A stretch of DNA of 50,015 bases from an uncultured Burkholderiales bacterium (GTDB lineage: Bacteria > Pseudomonadota > Gammaproteobacteria > Burkholderiales > Burkholderiaceae_C), in NCBI GenBank assembly GCA_903892175.1, contig CAITHK010000207.1, positions 1 to 50,015 on the forward strand, written 5' to 3'. Made by a program: the position numbers and the translations under genes. Below the pieces are notes generated by a model that was not told the origin of the DNA, made no database searches, and was given only the letters and a program-made list of their open reading frames with translations. Shown here piece by piece: positions 1 to 8,529 of this stretch (position 1 is the first letter of the stretch; each line of letters starts with the position of its first letter).

Positions 1-18
1 GGCGGGAATGACTCGATT

Positions 19-468
19 TTAGGGCTTGGGCGCGTCCGGCTTGCGCTGGGTGACAAAGCCCATCCGATTCAGCCCAGCCAATTGCGCCAAGTCCATCACC
101 TCGACCACACGACCATACGGGACTTGGGTGTCGGCTTGGAGTTGTACTTCAGGCAACTCGACCTGGCCTGCTGCAATCGACTGCGCGGCACGCGCCTTCA
201 AGGCCTGCGCCAAGGCGTCCAGTGTCATGGGCTGATCATCCAAGAACACTTGGCCCTGTGCGTCAACACTCAGGCGCACCGCCTGCGCCGCAGCACTGGC
301 TGAGGCACCTTGCGCTTGCGGTAAGTCCAATTTCAACGCACTGCTCAGCAGGGGCGCCGTCAGGATGAAGATGACCAAGAGCACCATCATCACGTCGACC
401 AGAGGCGTGACGTTGATCTCACTCATGGGCGCTTGCCCAGGTGTGCGTTCAAAACGACCGAATGCCAT
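19..468 (-). CDS. exbD: ExbD/TolR-family biopolymer transport protein
   Basis: This 149-residue inner-membrane protein is the ExbD/TolR partner of an ExbB/TolQ proton channel that energises outer-membrane transport or envelope integrity. It has the family layout: a short cytoplasmic N-terminus with the MSEINVTPLVDVMMVLLV segment, whose Asp lies at the start of the single membrane helix (about residues 20-42), then a periplasmic domain. The ATG follows the stop of the upstream exbB gene with no spacer (TGAATG), so the two are translationally coupled. It is the last seen gene of bamE-dapB-exbB-exbD. No TonB gene lies in the window, so an ExbD or a TolR role cannot be told apart; the ExbD/TolR family is firm. 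Confidence 0.93.
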   Translation of the reverse strand: MAFGRFERTPGQAPMSEINVTPLVDVMMVLLVIFILTAPLLSSALKLDLPQAQGASASAAAQAVRLSVDAQGQVFLDDQPMTLDALAQALKARAAQSIAAGQVELPEVQLQADTQVPYGRVVEVMDLAQLAGLNRMGFVTQRKPDAPKP

Positions 469-1095
469 TCACAGGCTCCGTAAGTCGTAGGCAAAGCCTT
501 CCAGCTCTTGCTCCACGCGGTTGATCACGCGGCCCATCACGTTAAAGGCCAACACCGCAGGCAGCGCCACCGCCAAACCTGCCGCGGTCATGATGAGGGC
601 CTCGCCAACGGGGCCCGCCACACGCTCCATCGTGAGCTGGGTGGCCACCGCCATGCCAGCCAAGGCAAGGTAAATGCCCCACACAGTGCCAAGCAGCCCC
701 ACAAAGGGCGCCGTCGCCCCCACGCTGGCCAGCAGCACCTGTCCGGTTTGCAATCGGTGCAGCACCTGGTGCAAGGCATCGCGCAACACGCGGGTGCGTT
801 GCGCCGCTCTATCGCCCTGTCCGCCTAAGGTACCCGGCATGAGTTGCTGATAGGCCTGCGCCAAAGGCAACAACACGCGCTGGCGGTCCAAACCTGCCAG
901 CACCACCAGCGCTTGAGGAAAATCAGGGGCTTGCCAAAAAGCAGCTTTGGCCATGGCCAAGTCAGCATGAACCCGGCGCAACAGCCAGGTTTTGTAAACA
1001 ATGACGCTCCAACTGGCGACCGACATGGCCAAGAGCAATAGGGTCAACGTGACGCTCAAGACATCGTGGCCCAAGGTCAACGACATGCCGCTCAC
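469..1095 (-). CDS. exbB: MotA/TolQ/ExbB proton channel family protein
   Basis: This 208-residue membrane protein belongs to the ExbB/TolQ/MotA family, which forms the proton channel that works with ExbD/TolR. It has an N-terminal membrane helix (about residues 12-32), a cytoplasmic loop, and two C-terminal helices carrying the family core: [17 protein letters not shown], then the [21 protein letters not shown] segment. The chosen start is a GTG at 1095 that overlaps the dapB stop by four bases (GTGA); an ATG three codons inside (1086) is an alternative. exbD follows directly. The paired genes fit one two-component energy-transducing complex. Confidence 0.93.
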   Translation of the reverse strand: MSGMSLTLGHDVLSVTLTLLLLAMSVASWSVIVYKTWLLRRVHADLAMAKAAFWQAPDFPQALVVLAGLDRQRVLLPLAQAYQQLMPGTLGGQGDRAAQRTRVLRDALHQVLHRLQTGQVLLASVGATAPFVGLLGTVWGIYLALAGMAVATQLTMERVAGPVGEALIMTAAGLAVALPAVLAFNVMGRVINRVEQELEGFAYDLRSL

Positions 1096-1910
1096 CGCAA
1101 ATTCAAGACGTCGAACATGTCAAACAGGCCATGGCTCTGGCCCGCCAAAAAGCGCGCAGCTCGCAAACTGCCTTGGGCGTAGGTTGCACGGCTGGATGAT
1201 TTGTGGGTCACCTCGATACGCTCGCCCGTACCGGCAAACAAGACCGTGTGGTCGCCCACGATGTCTCCACCCCGAATGGTGGCAAAGCCGATGGTGGAGG
1301 GGTCACGTTCCCCGGTGTGGCCATAGCGCTCGTAGACCGCACAGTCTTTCAAGTCACGCCCCAAGGCTTCGGCAATGACTTCGCCCATCTTCAACGCGGT
1401 GCCCGAGGGCGCGTCGACTTTGTGGCGGTGGTGGGCTTCGATGATCTCGATGTCGTAGCCCGTGGGCATGGCCTGCGCCGCCATTTGCAACAGCTTCAAG
1501 GTCACGTTCACACCCACGCTCATGTTGGGGGCCATCACAATGGCGATGTCTTGCGCGGCAGCTGCAATTTCTGCTTTTTGTGCCTCGGTGAACCCGGTGG
1601 TACCGATGACCAACTTCACACCCAATTCTCGGCAAATGGCCAAGTGGGCCAAGGTGCCCTCGGGACGCGTGAAGTCGATCAAGACCTGACTGTGTTGCAA
1701 GCCCGCACGCACGTCCGCTTGAATGGTCACGCCGCTGGCTTGGCCCAAAAAGCCCGTGGCATCGTTGCCAATGCCTGGGCTGGATGGCACATCCAACGCG
1801 CCGCTCAGACGCAAATCATCGGCTTGACGGACGGCTTCAATGAGCATTTGACCCATGCGGCCGCTGGCTCCCGCAATGGCAATGTTCAAAGGCGATGTGG
1901 AATGGGCCAT
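1092..1910 (-). CDS. dapB: 4-hydroxy-tetrahydrodipicolinate reductase
   Basis: DapB reduces 4-hydroxy-tetrahydrodipicolinate with NAD(P)H in the diaminopimelate/lysine pathway. The 272-residue product is the usual length. It has the N-terminal dinucleotide-binding motif [10 protein letters not shown] (about residues 11-20), the VIGTTGF and [10 protein letters not shown] segments, and the substrate-binding [18 protein letters not shown] motif (about residues 155-172) with the catalytic His and Lys. It starts at an ATG three bases after the bamE stop, and its own stop overlaps the exbB start by four bases. It is therefore the second gene of a tight bamE-dapB-exbB-exbD unit. Confidence 0.97.
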   Translation of the reverse strand: MAHSTSPLNIAIAGASGRMGQMLIEAVRQADDLRLSGALDVPSSPGIGNDATGFLGQASGVTIQADVRAGLQHSQVLIDFTRPEGTLAHLAICRELGVKLVIGTTGFTEAQKAEIAAAAQDIAIVMAPNMSVGVNVTLKLLQMAAQAMPTGYDIEIIEAHHRHKVDAPSGTALKMGEVIAEALGRDLKDCAVYERYGHTGERDPSTIGFATIRGGDIVGDHTVLFAGTGERIEVTHKSSSRATYAQGSLRAARFLAGQSHGLFDMFDVLNLR

Positions 1911-1913
1911 GGT

Positions 1914-2447
1914 TTACTGACTTTCAAGCGGAGGGTAGCTGCCTTCGCCCTTGGCAGGTGCAACGGCGTTGGCAGGCACAGCCTTGGGTGGGAACTTCGC
2001 CAGCGCATCTTCGCTGGCCACCAGATTGGGCGTTCTTGGCGCAGGCCGACGGGTGTCAACCTTGGCGGCAAACTCTGCCTCGGTTGGCAGGGGGTCGCCC
2101 TCGATGCGATCAAGCACACCGTTGATGAAAAATACACTCAAATGGCGTTGTTGGGGCTCGGCACCTTGACGTCGGATGGTGAAGGCGTAGTCCCAGCGGT
2201 CGGCATGAAAAAGGCTGGTGACCAAAGGGGTGCCCAAAACATCGCGCACGGCTTGGCGTGGCATGCCGATGCGCAGGACTTGCACCTGCTCTCGGGAGAC
2301 AAAATTACCTTGAACCACCTCGGAGCGGTAGGGGGTCACCCAACTTGAACAGGCTGACACACCGAGACCTGCGATCGTCGCGAGGATGATCCAAGTGAGC
2401 CGCAAAACAAAGCGCTGATTGAAGGCTTTTCGACAGGATTCAAACAT
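1914..2447 (-). CDS. bamE: Outer membrane assembly lipoprotein BamE (SmpA/OmlA)
   Basis: BamE is the small lipoprotein of the BAM complex that inserts beta-barrel proteins in the outer membrane. The 177-residue product has a signal peptide ending in the lipobox GVSAC (Cys33), then the BamE fold, with VVQGNFVSREQV and the RIGMPRQAVRDVLGTP motif, and LFHADRWDYAF. A proline/alanine-rich C-terminal extension of about 50 residues goes beyond the core domain. It faces fur, an arrangement known as omlA-fur in Pseudomonas aeruginosa and other proteobacteria, and it leads the dapB-exbB-exbD unit. Confidence 0.93.
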   Translation of the reverse strand: MFESCRKAFNQRFVLRLTWIILATIAGLGVSACSSWVTPYRSEVVQGNFVSREQVQVLRIGMPRQAVRDVLGTPLVTSLFHADRWDYAFTIRRQGAEPQQRHLSVFFINGVLDRIEGDPLPTEAEFAAKVDTRRPAPRTPNLVASEDALAKFPPKAVPANAVAPAKGEGSYPPLESQ

Positions 2448-2530
2448 GGTGTGAAAGGCCGAAATGGGCGGTAAGGATATGATCAGTTCATTGTAGCGGG
2501 CAGCTATTGAACTCGACTTGGAAACCCATC
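2448..2530. promoter_or_regulatory. Divergent promoter region bamE / fur
   Basis: These 83 bases must carry promoters for both bamE (minus) and fur (plus). A good -10-like TACAAT is seen for bamE on the minus strand (plus positions 2490-2495), and a TATGAT for fur at 2478-2483. Neither has a convincing -35 at the right distance. No match to a Fur box was found. Confidence 0.4.
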
Positions 2531-2983
2531 ATGGCACACGCTGACGACCTCAAAAGCATTGGCCTCAAGGCCACCTTACCGCGGCTGAAAATCTTGGAGC
2601 TGTTTCAGCGCGGCACCCAGCGCCACATGACGGCGGAAGATGTGTACCGTCACATGCTGACGCAAAACATCGACATTGGCTTAGCCACGGTGTACCGGGT
2701 GTTGATGCAGTTCGAACAAGCTGACATTCTCAAACGCAGTCACTTTGAGAGCGAGCGGGCGGTTTACGAACTCAACGAAGGCGAGCATCACGACCATTTG
2801 GTGTGTCTCGATTGCGGGCGGGTGGAAGAGTTTCACGACCCTGAGATTGAAGCCCTTCAAATCAAAGTGGCCAAAAAACAAGGCTTTGAAATTGCCGATC
2901 ACGCGCTGAGTCTGTATGCGCATTGCCGTAAAAAAGTGTGCCCGCACCGCACCGCCAAGCCTTCAGCCGCGAAAAACGCGTGA
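2531..2983 (+). CDS. fur: Ferric uptake regulator Fur
   Basis: Fur is the Fe(II)-responsive repressor of iron-uptake genes. From the ATG at 2531 the protein is 150 residues, the usual Fur length; a TTG eight codons upstream is a less likely start. The winged-helix part includes GLKATLPRLKILELFQ and DIGLATVYRVL (DNA-recognition helix). The metal-binding part has the HHDHLVCLDCGRVEEF segment (His86, His87, His89, Cys92, Cys95) and a second Cys pair near the end (Cys132, Cys137), giving the structural zinc site. Fur converges on hprK with a single base between the stop codons, so no room is left for a separate terminator. Confidence 0.97.
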   Translation: MAHADDLKSIGLKATLPRLKILELFQRGTQRHMTAEDVYRHMLTQNIDIGLATVYRVLMQFEQADILKRSHFESERAVYELNEGEHHDHLVCLDCGRVEEFHDPEIEALQIKVAKKQGFEIADHALSLYAHCRKKVCPHRTAKPSAAKNA

Positions 2984-2984
2984 C

Positions 2985-3929
2985 TTAGGATTCCATGGCA
3001 CGGCGATGCCGCGCGATGAATTCTTGGTAGGTGTCAACCCCACGCAACTGCAAGATGGAGTTGCGCACCGCCGCCTCGACCAACACAGCGATGTTGCGCC
3101 CGGCGACCACCTGAATCACCACTTTGCGCACCGGCACACCCAACACGTCTTGGGTCAGTGGCTCATGGGGTAAGCGCTCGTAATCGCGCTCCAAGGTTTC
3201 TTTGCGAACCAGGTGAACGATGAGTTTGAGCCGCATTTTGCGACGTACCGCTGTTTCGCCAAAAATGGCCCGGATGTCGAGCAAACCGATGCCGCGCACT
3301 TCGAGCAAGTTTTGCAACAACTCGGGGCAACGCCCCTCGATGGTGGCTTGGTTGATGCGAAACAAATCGACCGCGTCATCTGCCACCAAGCCATTGCCAC
3401 GGGAGATCAGTTCCAAGCCGAGTTCACTTTTGCCCAAGCCGGACTCGCCGGTGATCATCACGCCCAAGCCCAGAATGTCCATGAACACGCCATGCATCGA
3501 GGTGCGGTCAGCGAAGTGTTTAGACAAATAGGCTCTGAGCACGTCAATCACAAAGGCGGCCGACTCATGGGTCGCAAACATGGGCAATTGCGCCCGTTCA
3601 CACATGGCGAGCAACTCATCGGGCGCATGCTGCCCATCGGCCAACACCAAAAATGGCGGTTCTAGGGTAACGATGCGCGCGACGCGGCGTGCGCAGTCGG
3701 CCGCGTTGCCTTTGGTGATGTAGGCAATTTCGCGCTCGCCCAAAATTTGCACGCGGTAGGGGTGGATGTAATTGAGATAACCCACCAAATCAGCCCCAGA
3801 GCGCGCAGCGCGCACAGCCACTTCATCGAATGGCCGCTCGGAAGCGCTCAAACCGGCCACCCACTCCCAGCGCAGCTTGCCGCGAAACTCTTCAAACAAA
3901 ACGTCAGCGCTGATGACGGTAGGTTTCAA
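2985..3929 (-). CDS. hprK: HPr kinase/phosphorylase
   Basis: HprK phosphorylates and dephosphorylates a seryl residue of HPr-type PTS proteins. The 314-residue protein carries the P-loop GESGLGKSE (residues 161-169), the conserved SMHGV with His146, and the HprK signature [18 protein letters not shown] place the start at a TTG at 3929, because this TTG overlaps the ptsN stop as TTGA and gives the normal family length and N-terminus ([14 protein letters not shown]). A start at 3986 would run 61 bases into ptsN. In betaproteobacteria this enzyme belongs to an incomplete PTS thought to be regulatory rather than sugar-transporting. Confidence 0.95.
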   Translation of the reverse strand: MKPTVISADVLFEEFRGKLRWEWVAGLSASERPFDEVAVRAARSGADLVGYLNYIHPYRVQILGEREIAYITKGNAADCARRVARIVTLEPPFLVLADGQHAPDELLAMCERAQLPMFATHESAAFVIDVLRAYLSKHFADRTSMHGVFMDILGLGVMITGESGLGKSELGLELISRGNGLVADDAVDLFRINQATIEGRCPELLQNLLEVRGIGLLDIRAIFGETAVRRKMRLKLIVHLVRKETLERDYERLPHEPLTQDVLGVPVRKVVIQVVAGRNIAVLVEAAVRNSILQLRGVDTYQEFIARHRRAMES

Positions 3930-4390
3930 AACGACACCGCGTTCCAGGTTGAAATGATGCGGTGCAACTCGACCGCGTCGTTGCAAGACTTGATGGTTTC
4001 TCGCAAAGCTGTGTCACTCAACAACTCGGCGATCTCCGACAAAATTTCGAGGTGTTTTTGGGTGGAGGCTTCTGGCACCAACAAAAAGATCAGCAAGTTC
4101 ACCGGTTGCTCATCGGGAGCGTCAAACCCAATCGGCTGGCCGAGTTGAAACACAGCCGCCATGGGAGACTTGAGGCCTTTGATGCGACCGTGGGGAATAG
4201 CCACTCCATGCCCCAATCCGGTCGAGCCCAGTCTCTCTCGGGCGAACAAGCTGTCTGCCACCAAGGCACGGTTCAAGCCATGCAGGCTTTCAAACAAAAG
4301 CCCCGCCTCTTCAAAAGCGCGTTTTTTGCTGGTGACCTCCATGTTCACAAGGACTTGTGTCGGAGGCAGGATGGTGGCAAGTCGGTTCAT
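3926..4390 (-). CDS. ptsN: PTS IIA-like nitrogen regulatory protein PtsN
   Basis: PtsN (EIIA-Ntr) is the terminal phosphoacceptor of the nitrogen-related phosphotransferase chain, with regulatory targets in potassium, nitrogen and polyhydroxybutyrate metabolism. The 154-residue protein has the phosphorylation-site motif [11 protein letters not shown], with the acceptor at His67, and the family's C-terminal MLSEIAELL-type helix. Its stop overlaps the hprK start by four bases, so the two are coupled. It lies downstream of hpf but is separated from it by a hairpin terminator at 4438-4466, so it is partly or wholly transcribed on its own. Confidence 0.95.
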   Translation of the reverse strand: MNRLATILPPTQVLVNMEVTSKKRAFEEAGLLFESLHGLNRALVADSLFARERLGSTGLGHGVAIPHGRIKGLKSPMAAVFQLGQPIGFDAPDEQPVNLLIFLLVPEASTQKHLEILSEIAELLSDTALRETIKSCNDAVELHRIISTWNAVSF

Positions 4391-4437
4391 GGTTGTGCGG
4401 CAGATTATGCACCTGCTGAAAACCCTATTCCAAAATG

Positions 4438-4466
4438 CAAAAACCGCCGGTCAAAGGCGGTTTTTG
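4438..4466 (-). terminator. Hairpin terminator between hpf and ptsN
   Basis: A perfect inverted repeat has arms CAAAAACCGCC and GGCGGTTTTTG around a 7-base loop. Read on the minus strand it gives a GC stem followed by a T-run, as for a Rho-independent terminator, and it sits 22 bases after the hpf stop. The A/T flanks make it usable in both directions. It may attenuate rather than end transcription into ptsN. Confidence 0.75.
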
Positions 4467-4488
4467 AATCGTTTTGAATTAATTTACA

Positions 4489-4818
4489 TCACATCAGCCG
4501 CTTGGGGCTTTCATGGTGGTGGCTTTGCAAGCGGTCTTTGTGGCGCACCACTTGCCGGTCCAGTTTGTCCACCAATTCGTCAACCGCAGCATACAGATCT
4601 TCGTGTGCAGATTCAGCAAACATGTCGCTGCCTTTGACATGAATATTGCATTCGGCTTTTTGTCGACCCTCTTTCTCTTTTTGGTTTTCAATGCTCAAAA
4701 GCACCTTCACATCCACCACTTGGTCGAAATGTCGGGTGATGCGATCCAACTTACCCGTCACATAACTGCGCAACGCTGGGGTAATTTCCAGATGGTGACC
4801 GCTGATCGTCAAATTCAT
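4489..4818 (-). CDS. hpf: Ribosome hibernation promoting factor (short form)
   Basis: HPF binds the 30S decoding channel and helps to inactivate ribosomes in stationary phase. The 109-residue protein has the S30AE/YfiA fold from its first residue ([20 protein letters not shown]), a basic middle with [15 protein letters not shown], and [18 protein letters not shown]. It lacks the C-terminal dimerisation domain of the long form. The start is clear: AAGGAGG lies 6 bases before the ATG. In other proteobacteria this gene stands in rpoN-hpf-ptsN order; rpoN is not its neighbour here, and corA lies upstream in the opposite direction. Confidence 0.95.
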   Translation of the reverse strand: MNLTISGHHLEITPALRSYVTGKLDRITRHFDQVVDVKVLLSIENQKEKEGRQKAECNIHVKGSDMFAESAHEDLYAAVDELVDKLDRQVVRHKDRLQSHHHESPKRLM

Positions 4819-4956
4819 AAGAGCCTCCTTTGGTGAATTGGCAGTTTCACTATGCGCCTTGCGCTACAAAAAGGCAATGGGCTTAACTCAAAGAATCACA
4901 AAAAAGATGCTCCGGAAAAACCCCTAAGCCCCTGAGTGAAATGCCATAATTGAAAC

Positions 4957-5097
4957 TCTTCAACAGTGGAGCAATCTCCTTGGAAACCTACCCTAGTTGG
5001 TAGCTTTCGAGTCTTTGATGGCCTTGGGTGCCGCCCAGATTCGAAAGCTGCTGTATTTCACACCTTCGAACTCCGGTGCACACACACCTCGCTTGCC
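4957..5097 (+). promoter_or_regulatory. Structured 5' leader of corA
   Basis: A -10-like CATAAT at 4945-4950 would start a transcript near 4957, giving a leader of about 140 bases before the corA ATG at 5098. In it a hairpin CTACC/GGTAG (4988-5003) overlaps a longer stem AGCTTTCGA/TCGAAAGCT (5002-5010 with 5041-5049, nine perfect pairs), which encloses a further small hairpin, TGGG-TGCCG-CCCA, within 5025-5038. The first two stems share bases 5002-5003, so they compete. This suggests, but does not prove, a regulatory leader. Confidence 0.4.
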
Positions 5098-6084
5098 ATG
5101 CTCAATATTTTCACGCTGGCCAACGGCCGTCTCTTTCAAGAAGAGATCGAGTCGCTGGAAGAACTCTCCAAATTTCAACCGATCTGGGTGGACCTTGAAG
5201 CGCCTACGCTTGAAGAAAAACGATGGATCAAACAGTACTACGGACTCTCCATTCCTGAAGACGCGATGGACGAGGACATTGAAGAGTCCGCACGTTTCTA
5301 CGAAGAAGACAACGGTGAGTTGCACATTCGCAGCGACTTTTTGATCGCTGACGAAGACGAACCGCGTACCGTGCGGGTGGCGTTCATCCTGAACCAAAAC
5401 AACAACGCTCTCAAAAGCCGTGGCGTGTTGTTCTCTATCCATGACGAAGACGTTCCGGTGTTTCGCTTGCTGCGCATGCGCGCACGCCGTGCACCAGGCT
5501 TGATCGAGGACGCCAAAGAGGTGTTGCTCAAATTGTTTGACGCCGACGCCGAGTATTCTGCCGACACCCTGGAAGGCATTTACGATCAATTGGAGAAAGC
5601 TGGCAAGTTGGTCTTGGCAGAAGACGTGACCGACGTGTTGGCCGGTGAAGTGCTGGGTGCAATTGCACGCCAAGAAGACTTGAATGGCCGCATTCGCCGC
5701 AACGTGATGGACACACGCCGTGCGGTGAGTTTCATGATGCGCTCACGCATGCTCAATGCCGAGCAGTTTGAAGAAGCACGCCAAATCTTGCGAGACATCG
5801 AGTCGCTGGACAACCACACCGCGTTTTTGTTTGACAAGATCAACTTTTTGATGGACGCCACGGTGGGTTTCATCAACATCAACCAGAACAAGATCATCAA
5901 AATCTTTTCTGTGGCCAGCGTGGCGCTGCTGCCGCCCACCTTGATTGCCAGCATCTACGGCATGAACTTTCAGTACATGCCAGAGCTTGACAAGGCCTGG
6001 GGCTACCCCTTTGCACTGGCCTTGATGATCAGCAGCGCCGTGGTGCCCATGTGGTACTTCCGCAAACGCGGCTGGCTCAAATGA
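5098..6084 (+). CDS. corA: Magnesium/cobalt transport protein CorA
   Basis: CorA is a pentameric inner-membrane channel for Mg2+ (also Co2+ and Ni2+). From the ATG at 5098 the protein is 328 residues, close to the 316 of E. coli CorA; an upstream in-frame ATG at 4966 would add 44 residues without family likeness. A large acidic cytoplasmic domain (MLNIFTLANGRLF onward, rich in E/D) leads to the long stalk helix and two C-terminal membrane helices. The selectivity motif YGMNFQYMPEL sits between the helices, and the short tail is basic (RKRGWLK). It converges with mtnN, with 4 bases between the genes. Confidence 0.95.
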   Translation: MLNIFTLANGRLFQEEIESLEELSKFQPIWVDLEAPTLEEKRWIKQYYGLSIPEDAMDEDIEESARFYEEDNGELHIRSDFLIADEDEPRTVRVAFILNQNNNALKSRGVLFSIHDEDVPVFRLLRMRARRAPGLIEDAKEVLLKLFDADAEYSADTLEGIYDQLEKAGKLVLAEDVTDVLAGEVLGAIARQEDLNGRIRRNVMDTRRAVSFMMRSRMLNAEQFEEARQILRDIESLDNHTAFLFDKINFLMDATVGFININQNKIIKIFSVASVALLPPTLIASIYGMNFQYMPELDKAWGYPFALALMISSAVVPMWYFRKRGWLK

Positions 6085-6088
6085 TCCA

Positions 6089-6847
6089 TCAAAGCGGCAG
6101 GTGGCGCAGCAAGCGGTCCAGCACGGCTGCGCTGTAACTGCTGGCAATGCTGTGGATGAATTGCGGGAAGTCCACATGGGCTGCATCGTCGGCACGGTCT
6201 GAAATGGTCCGCACCGCAGCCATCGGCACGCCGTAGTCGTGGCAGACCTGCGCCATGGCAGCGCATTCCATCTCCACCGCCAAAGCGTCGGGCAAGCGCC
6301 GTTGCAATTCGGCACTGTCCGCGCTTTGAGAAATGAAGCGGTCACCACTGATCACCAAACCGTGGTGCACACGCGCTTGCTCCAAATCGATCTTGAGCCA
6401 ATCTTGCCGCGGCAAACTCTGAACCACATCGTTGAGTGCCAATGGGGCCGCCTGCAACAAAGCGTCGCGCAAGGAAGCGTCAGCGGGAAAACGGGTCATG
6501 CCCGTGAGAGGGACCTCATGCCGCGCAAACAAAGGGGAGGCATCCATGTCGTGCTGCATCAACGCGTCGGCAACCACCACATCGCCCACTTTCACCTGGG
6601 GCGCTAAACCGCCGGCCACACCGGTGAACACCACCCGGTTGACGCCAAAACGCTCAATCAGAACAGTCGTGGTGGTGGCCGCAGCCACTTTGCCGATGCG
6701 CGAGAGCACAGCAACCACCTCATGCCCATGCCAGTGACCGAGCCAAAACTCCCGCCCAGCCACCACGGTTTTGTGCTCATCGGGCATGCGCGCCAGCACC
6801 GCCGCCAGCTCCTCGTGCATGGCGCTGACGAGGGCCAAACGGCTCAT
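6089..6847 (-). CDS. mtnN: 5'-methylthioadenosine/S-adenosylhomocysteine nucleosidase
   Basis: MtnN (Pfs) cleaves adenine from methylthioadenosine and S-adenosylhomocysteine, recycling the by-products of methylation and polyamine synthesis. The 252-residue protein has the catalytic region MHEEL (Glu12/Glu13), GLAPQVKVGDVVV, VISGDRF (residues 165-171), the VEMECAAMAQV motif that binds ribose (residues 191-201) and the catalytic Asp in TISDRAD. The start at 6847 is an ATG overlapping the fadD stop as ATGA. A longer frame upstream lies inside fadD and has no family likeness. It is the last gene of the pntAA-pntAB-pntB-fadD-mtnN unit. Confidence 0.94.
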   Translation of the reverse strand: MSRLALVSAMHEELAAVLARMPDEHKTVVAGREFWLGHWHGHEVVAVLSRIGKVAAATTTTVLIERFGVNRVVFTGVAGGLAPQVKVGDVVVADALMQHDMDASPLFARHEVPLTGMTRFPADASLRDALLQAAPLALNDVVQSLPRQDWLKIDLEQARVHHGLVISGDRFISQSADSAELQRRLPDALAVEMECAAMAQVCHDYGVPMAAVRTISDRADDAAHVDFPQFIHSIASSYSAAVLDRLLRHLPL

Positions 6848-8529
6848 GAAGGTTCGCGCAGTTCGCGTCGCAACACTTTGCCCACGGGAGTCTTGGGCAA
6901 CTCGGCGCGGAACTCTATCCAGCGTGGAAGCTTGTAGTTGGTGAGGTTTTGTTTGCAATGCTCGCGCACCACCGCCTCGGTGAGCTCTGGATCTTTCTTG
7001 ACCACCACCAACTTGACAGCCTCACCCGTACGCTCGTCTGGCATGCCAATCACGGCACACTCCAGCACACCGGGTAGGCTGGCCACCACCTCTTCCACTT
7101 CATTGGGGTAGACGTTAAAGCCACTCACCAAGATCATGTCTTTCTTGCGGTCGACGATGCGAAAGAAACCTTGCTCATCCATCACCCCGATATCACCCGA
7201 CTTGAAGAAACCATCCGCCGTCATGACGCGGGCTGTTTCGTCTGGCCTTTGCCAGTAGCCCGCCATGACCTGGGGGCCGCGAATCGCAATTTCACCGGGC
7301 TGCCCAGGGGGCAGTTCGTGCCCCTCGTCATCGATGATTTTCATGTCCGTGCCAGGAATGGGCACACCAATGTTGCCGGTATAGGCTTGGCTGGTCACCA
7401 GATTGCAACTGGCCGAAGGACTGGTTTCCGACAAGCCGTAGCCCTCGCAAATCGGGCAACCTGTTTTCTCCAGCCACAACTTGGCAACGGCACTTTGTAC
7501 CGCTGTGCCGCCCCCCAAAGACACCACCAAATGCGACCAGTCCACCTTGTCAAAGTCAGGATGGTGGGCCAAGGCGTTGAACAAGGTGTTGACCGCTGGA
7601 AACATGTGAAACCGTTGCTTAGTAAGCTCTTTGATCACGGCAGGTAAGTCGCGCGGATTGGGAATCAAGATCGAGCGACCGCCCATGCGCAAGGTCAACA
7701 TCATGTTGATGGTGAAAGCGAAGATGTGATACAGCGGCAAGGCACACACAAACGTGAGTTGCTCGTTCGCAGGCACCCGCGTCAATGCAGGTGCATTCCA
7801 CGCTTGGGACTGCAGCACATTGGCCACCAAGTTGCGGTGTAGCAGCTCTGCGCCTTTGGACACACCGGTAGTACCCCCCGTGTACTGCAACACCGCCAGA
7901 TCTTCACCGTCTGTGGCAGGCAAGGTCAGCGTACAAACCTCTCCCTTGGCCAGCGCCGTATTGAACCGCACGGCCTGAGGCAGGCTGAACGCGGGCACCA
8001 TTTTCTTCACCCGCCGCACCACATGATTGACGACCAGGCCCTTGAGCCATCCCAGTCGATCACCCATGGCGCACAGCACCACGTGCTGGACCGGTGTTTT
8101 TGCCAAACACTTTTCCAAGGTCGCTGCGAAATTCTCCAAAATCACAATGACTTTGGCATCTGCATCTTTGAGCTGAAACTCCAACTCACGCGCCGTGTAC
8201 AGGGGGTTGATGTTGACCACCACATAGCCCGCGCGAAGAATAGCGGCAACCACCACGGGGTACTGCAACACATTGGGCAACATGATGGCCACGCGGTCAC
8301 CGGCCAAAAGCCCCAGGCTCTGCAAATAAGCCCCAAACACTTGGCTGAGCCGATCCAACTCGGCATAGCTCATGTCATGCCCCATGAAGCTGAAGGCCGT
8401 GCGGTCAGAGAACTTCGCAAAGCTGTCTTGCATCAACTCCACCAGCGAAACATATGCGCTGGTATCAATGTCCGCGGGGACACCATCAGGGTAAGAACTC
8501 AGCCAAGGACGGTGCTCCATCGTGCTCAT
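6844..8529 (-). CDS. fadD: Long-chain-fatty-acid--CoA ligase
   Basis: FadD activates fatty acids to acyl-CoA with ATP at the inner membrane, the entry step of beta-oxidation. The 561-residue protein is the normal length. It has the AMP-binding P-loop YTGGTTGVSKGA (about residues 216-227), the GYGLSETSPS motif, the GEIAIRGPQVMAGYW segment, the DRKKDMILVSGFNVYPNEVE hinge region and the C-terminal catalytic Lys in LPKTPVGKVLRREL. The start overlaps the pntB stop as ATGA; an ATG three codons inside is possible. The coupling to pntAB may link fatty-acid activation with NADPH supply, but this is inference from position only. Confidence 0.94.
   Translation of the reverse strand: MSTMEHRPWLSSYPDGVPADIDTSAYVSLVELMQDSFAKFSDRTAFSFMGHDMSYAELDRLSQVFGAYLQSLGLLAGDRVAIMLPNVLQYPVVVAAILRAGYVVVNINPLYTARELEFQLKDADAKVIVILENFAATLEKCLAKTPVQHVVLCAMGDRLGWLKGLVVNHVVRRVKKMVPAFSLPQAVRFNTALAKGEVCTLTLPATDGEDLAVLQYTGGTTGVSKGAELLHRNLVANVLQSQAWNAPALTRVPANEQLTFVCALPLYHIFAFTINMMLTLRMGGRSILIPNPRDLPAVIKELTKQRFHMFPAVNTLFNALAHHPDFDKVDWSHLVVSLGGGTAVQSAVAKLWLEKTGCPICEGYGLSETSPSASCNLVTSQAYTGNIGVPIPGTDMKIIDDEGHELPPGQPGEIAIRGPQVMAGYWQRPDETARVMTADGFFKSGDIGVMDEQGFFRIVDRKKDMILVSGFNVYPNEVEEVVASLPGVLECAVIGMPDERTGEAVKLVVVKKDPELTEAVVREHCKQNLTNYKLPRWIEFRAELPKTPVGKVLRRELREPS

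Noticed and set aside
1203-2348. Long plus-strand open frame opposite dapB and bamE
   Set aside because: It is antisense to two well-supported genes, and its translation shows no family motif; such frames are common opposite GC-rich coding DNA.
2448-2530. Possible Fur box between bamE and fur
   Set aside because: The best stretch matches only about 7 of 19 positions of the consensus, no better than chance.
4819-4957. Sigma-54 promoter upstream of hpf
   Set aside because: A TTGGCA with a GC further on is seen on the plus strand, but the spacing is 14 instead of 12 and the direction is wrong.
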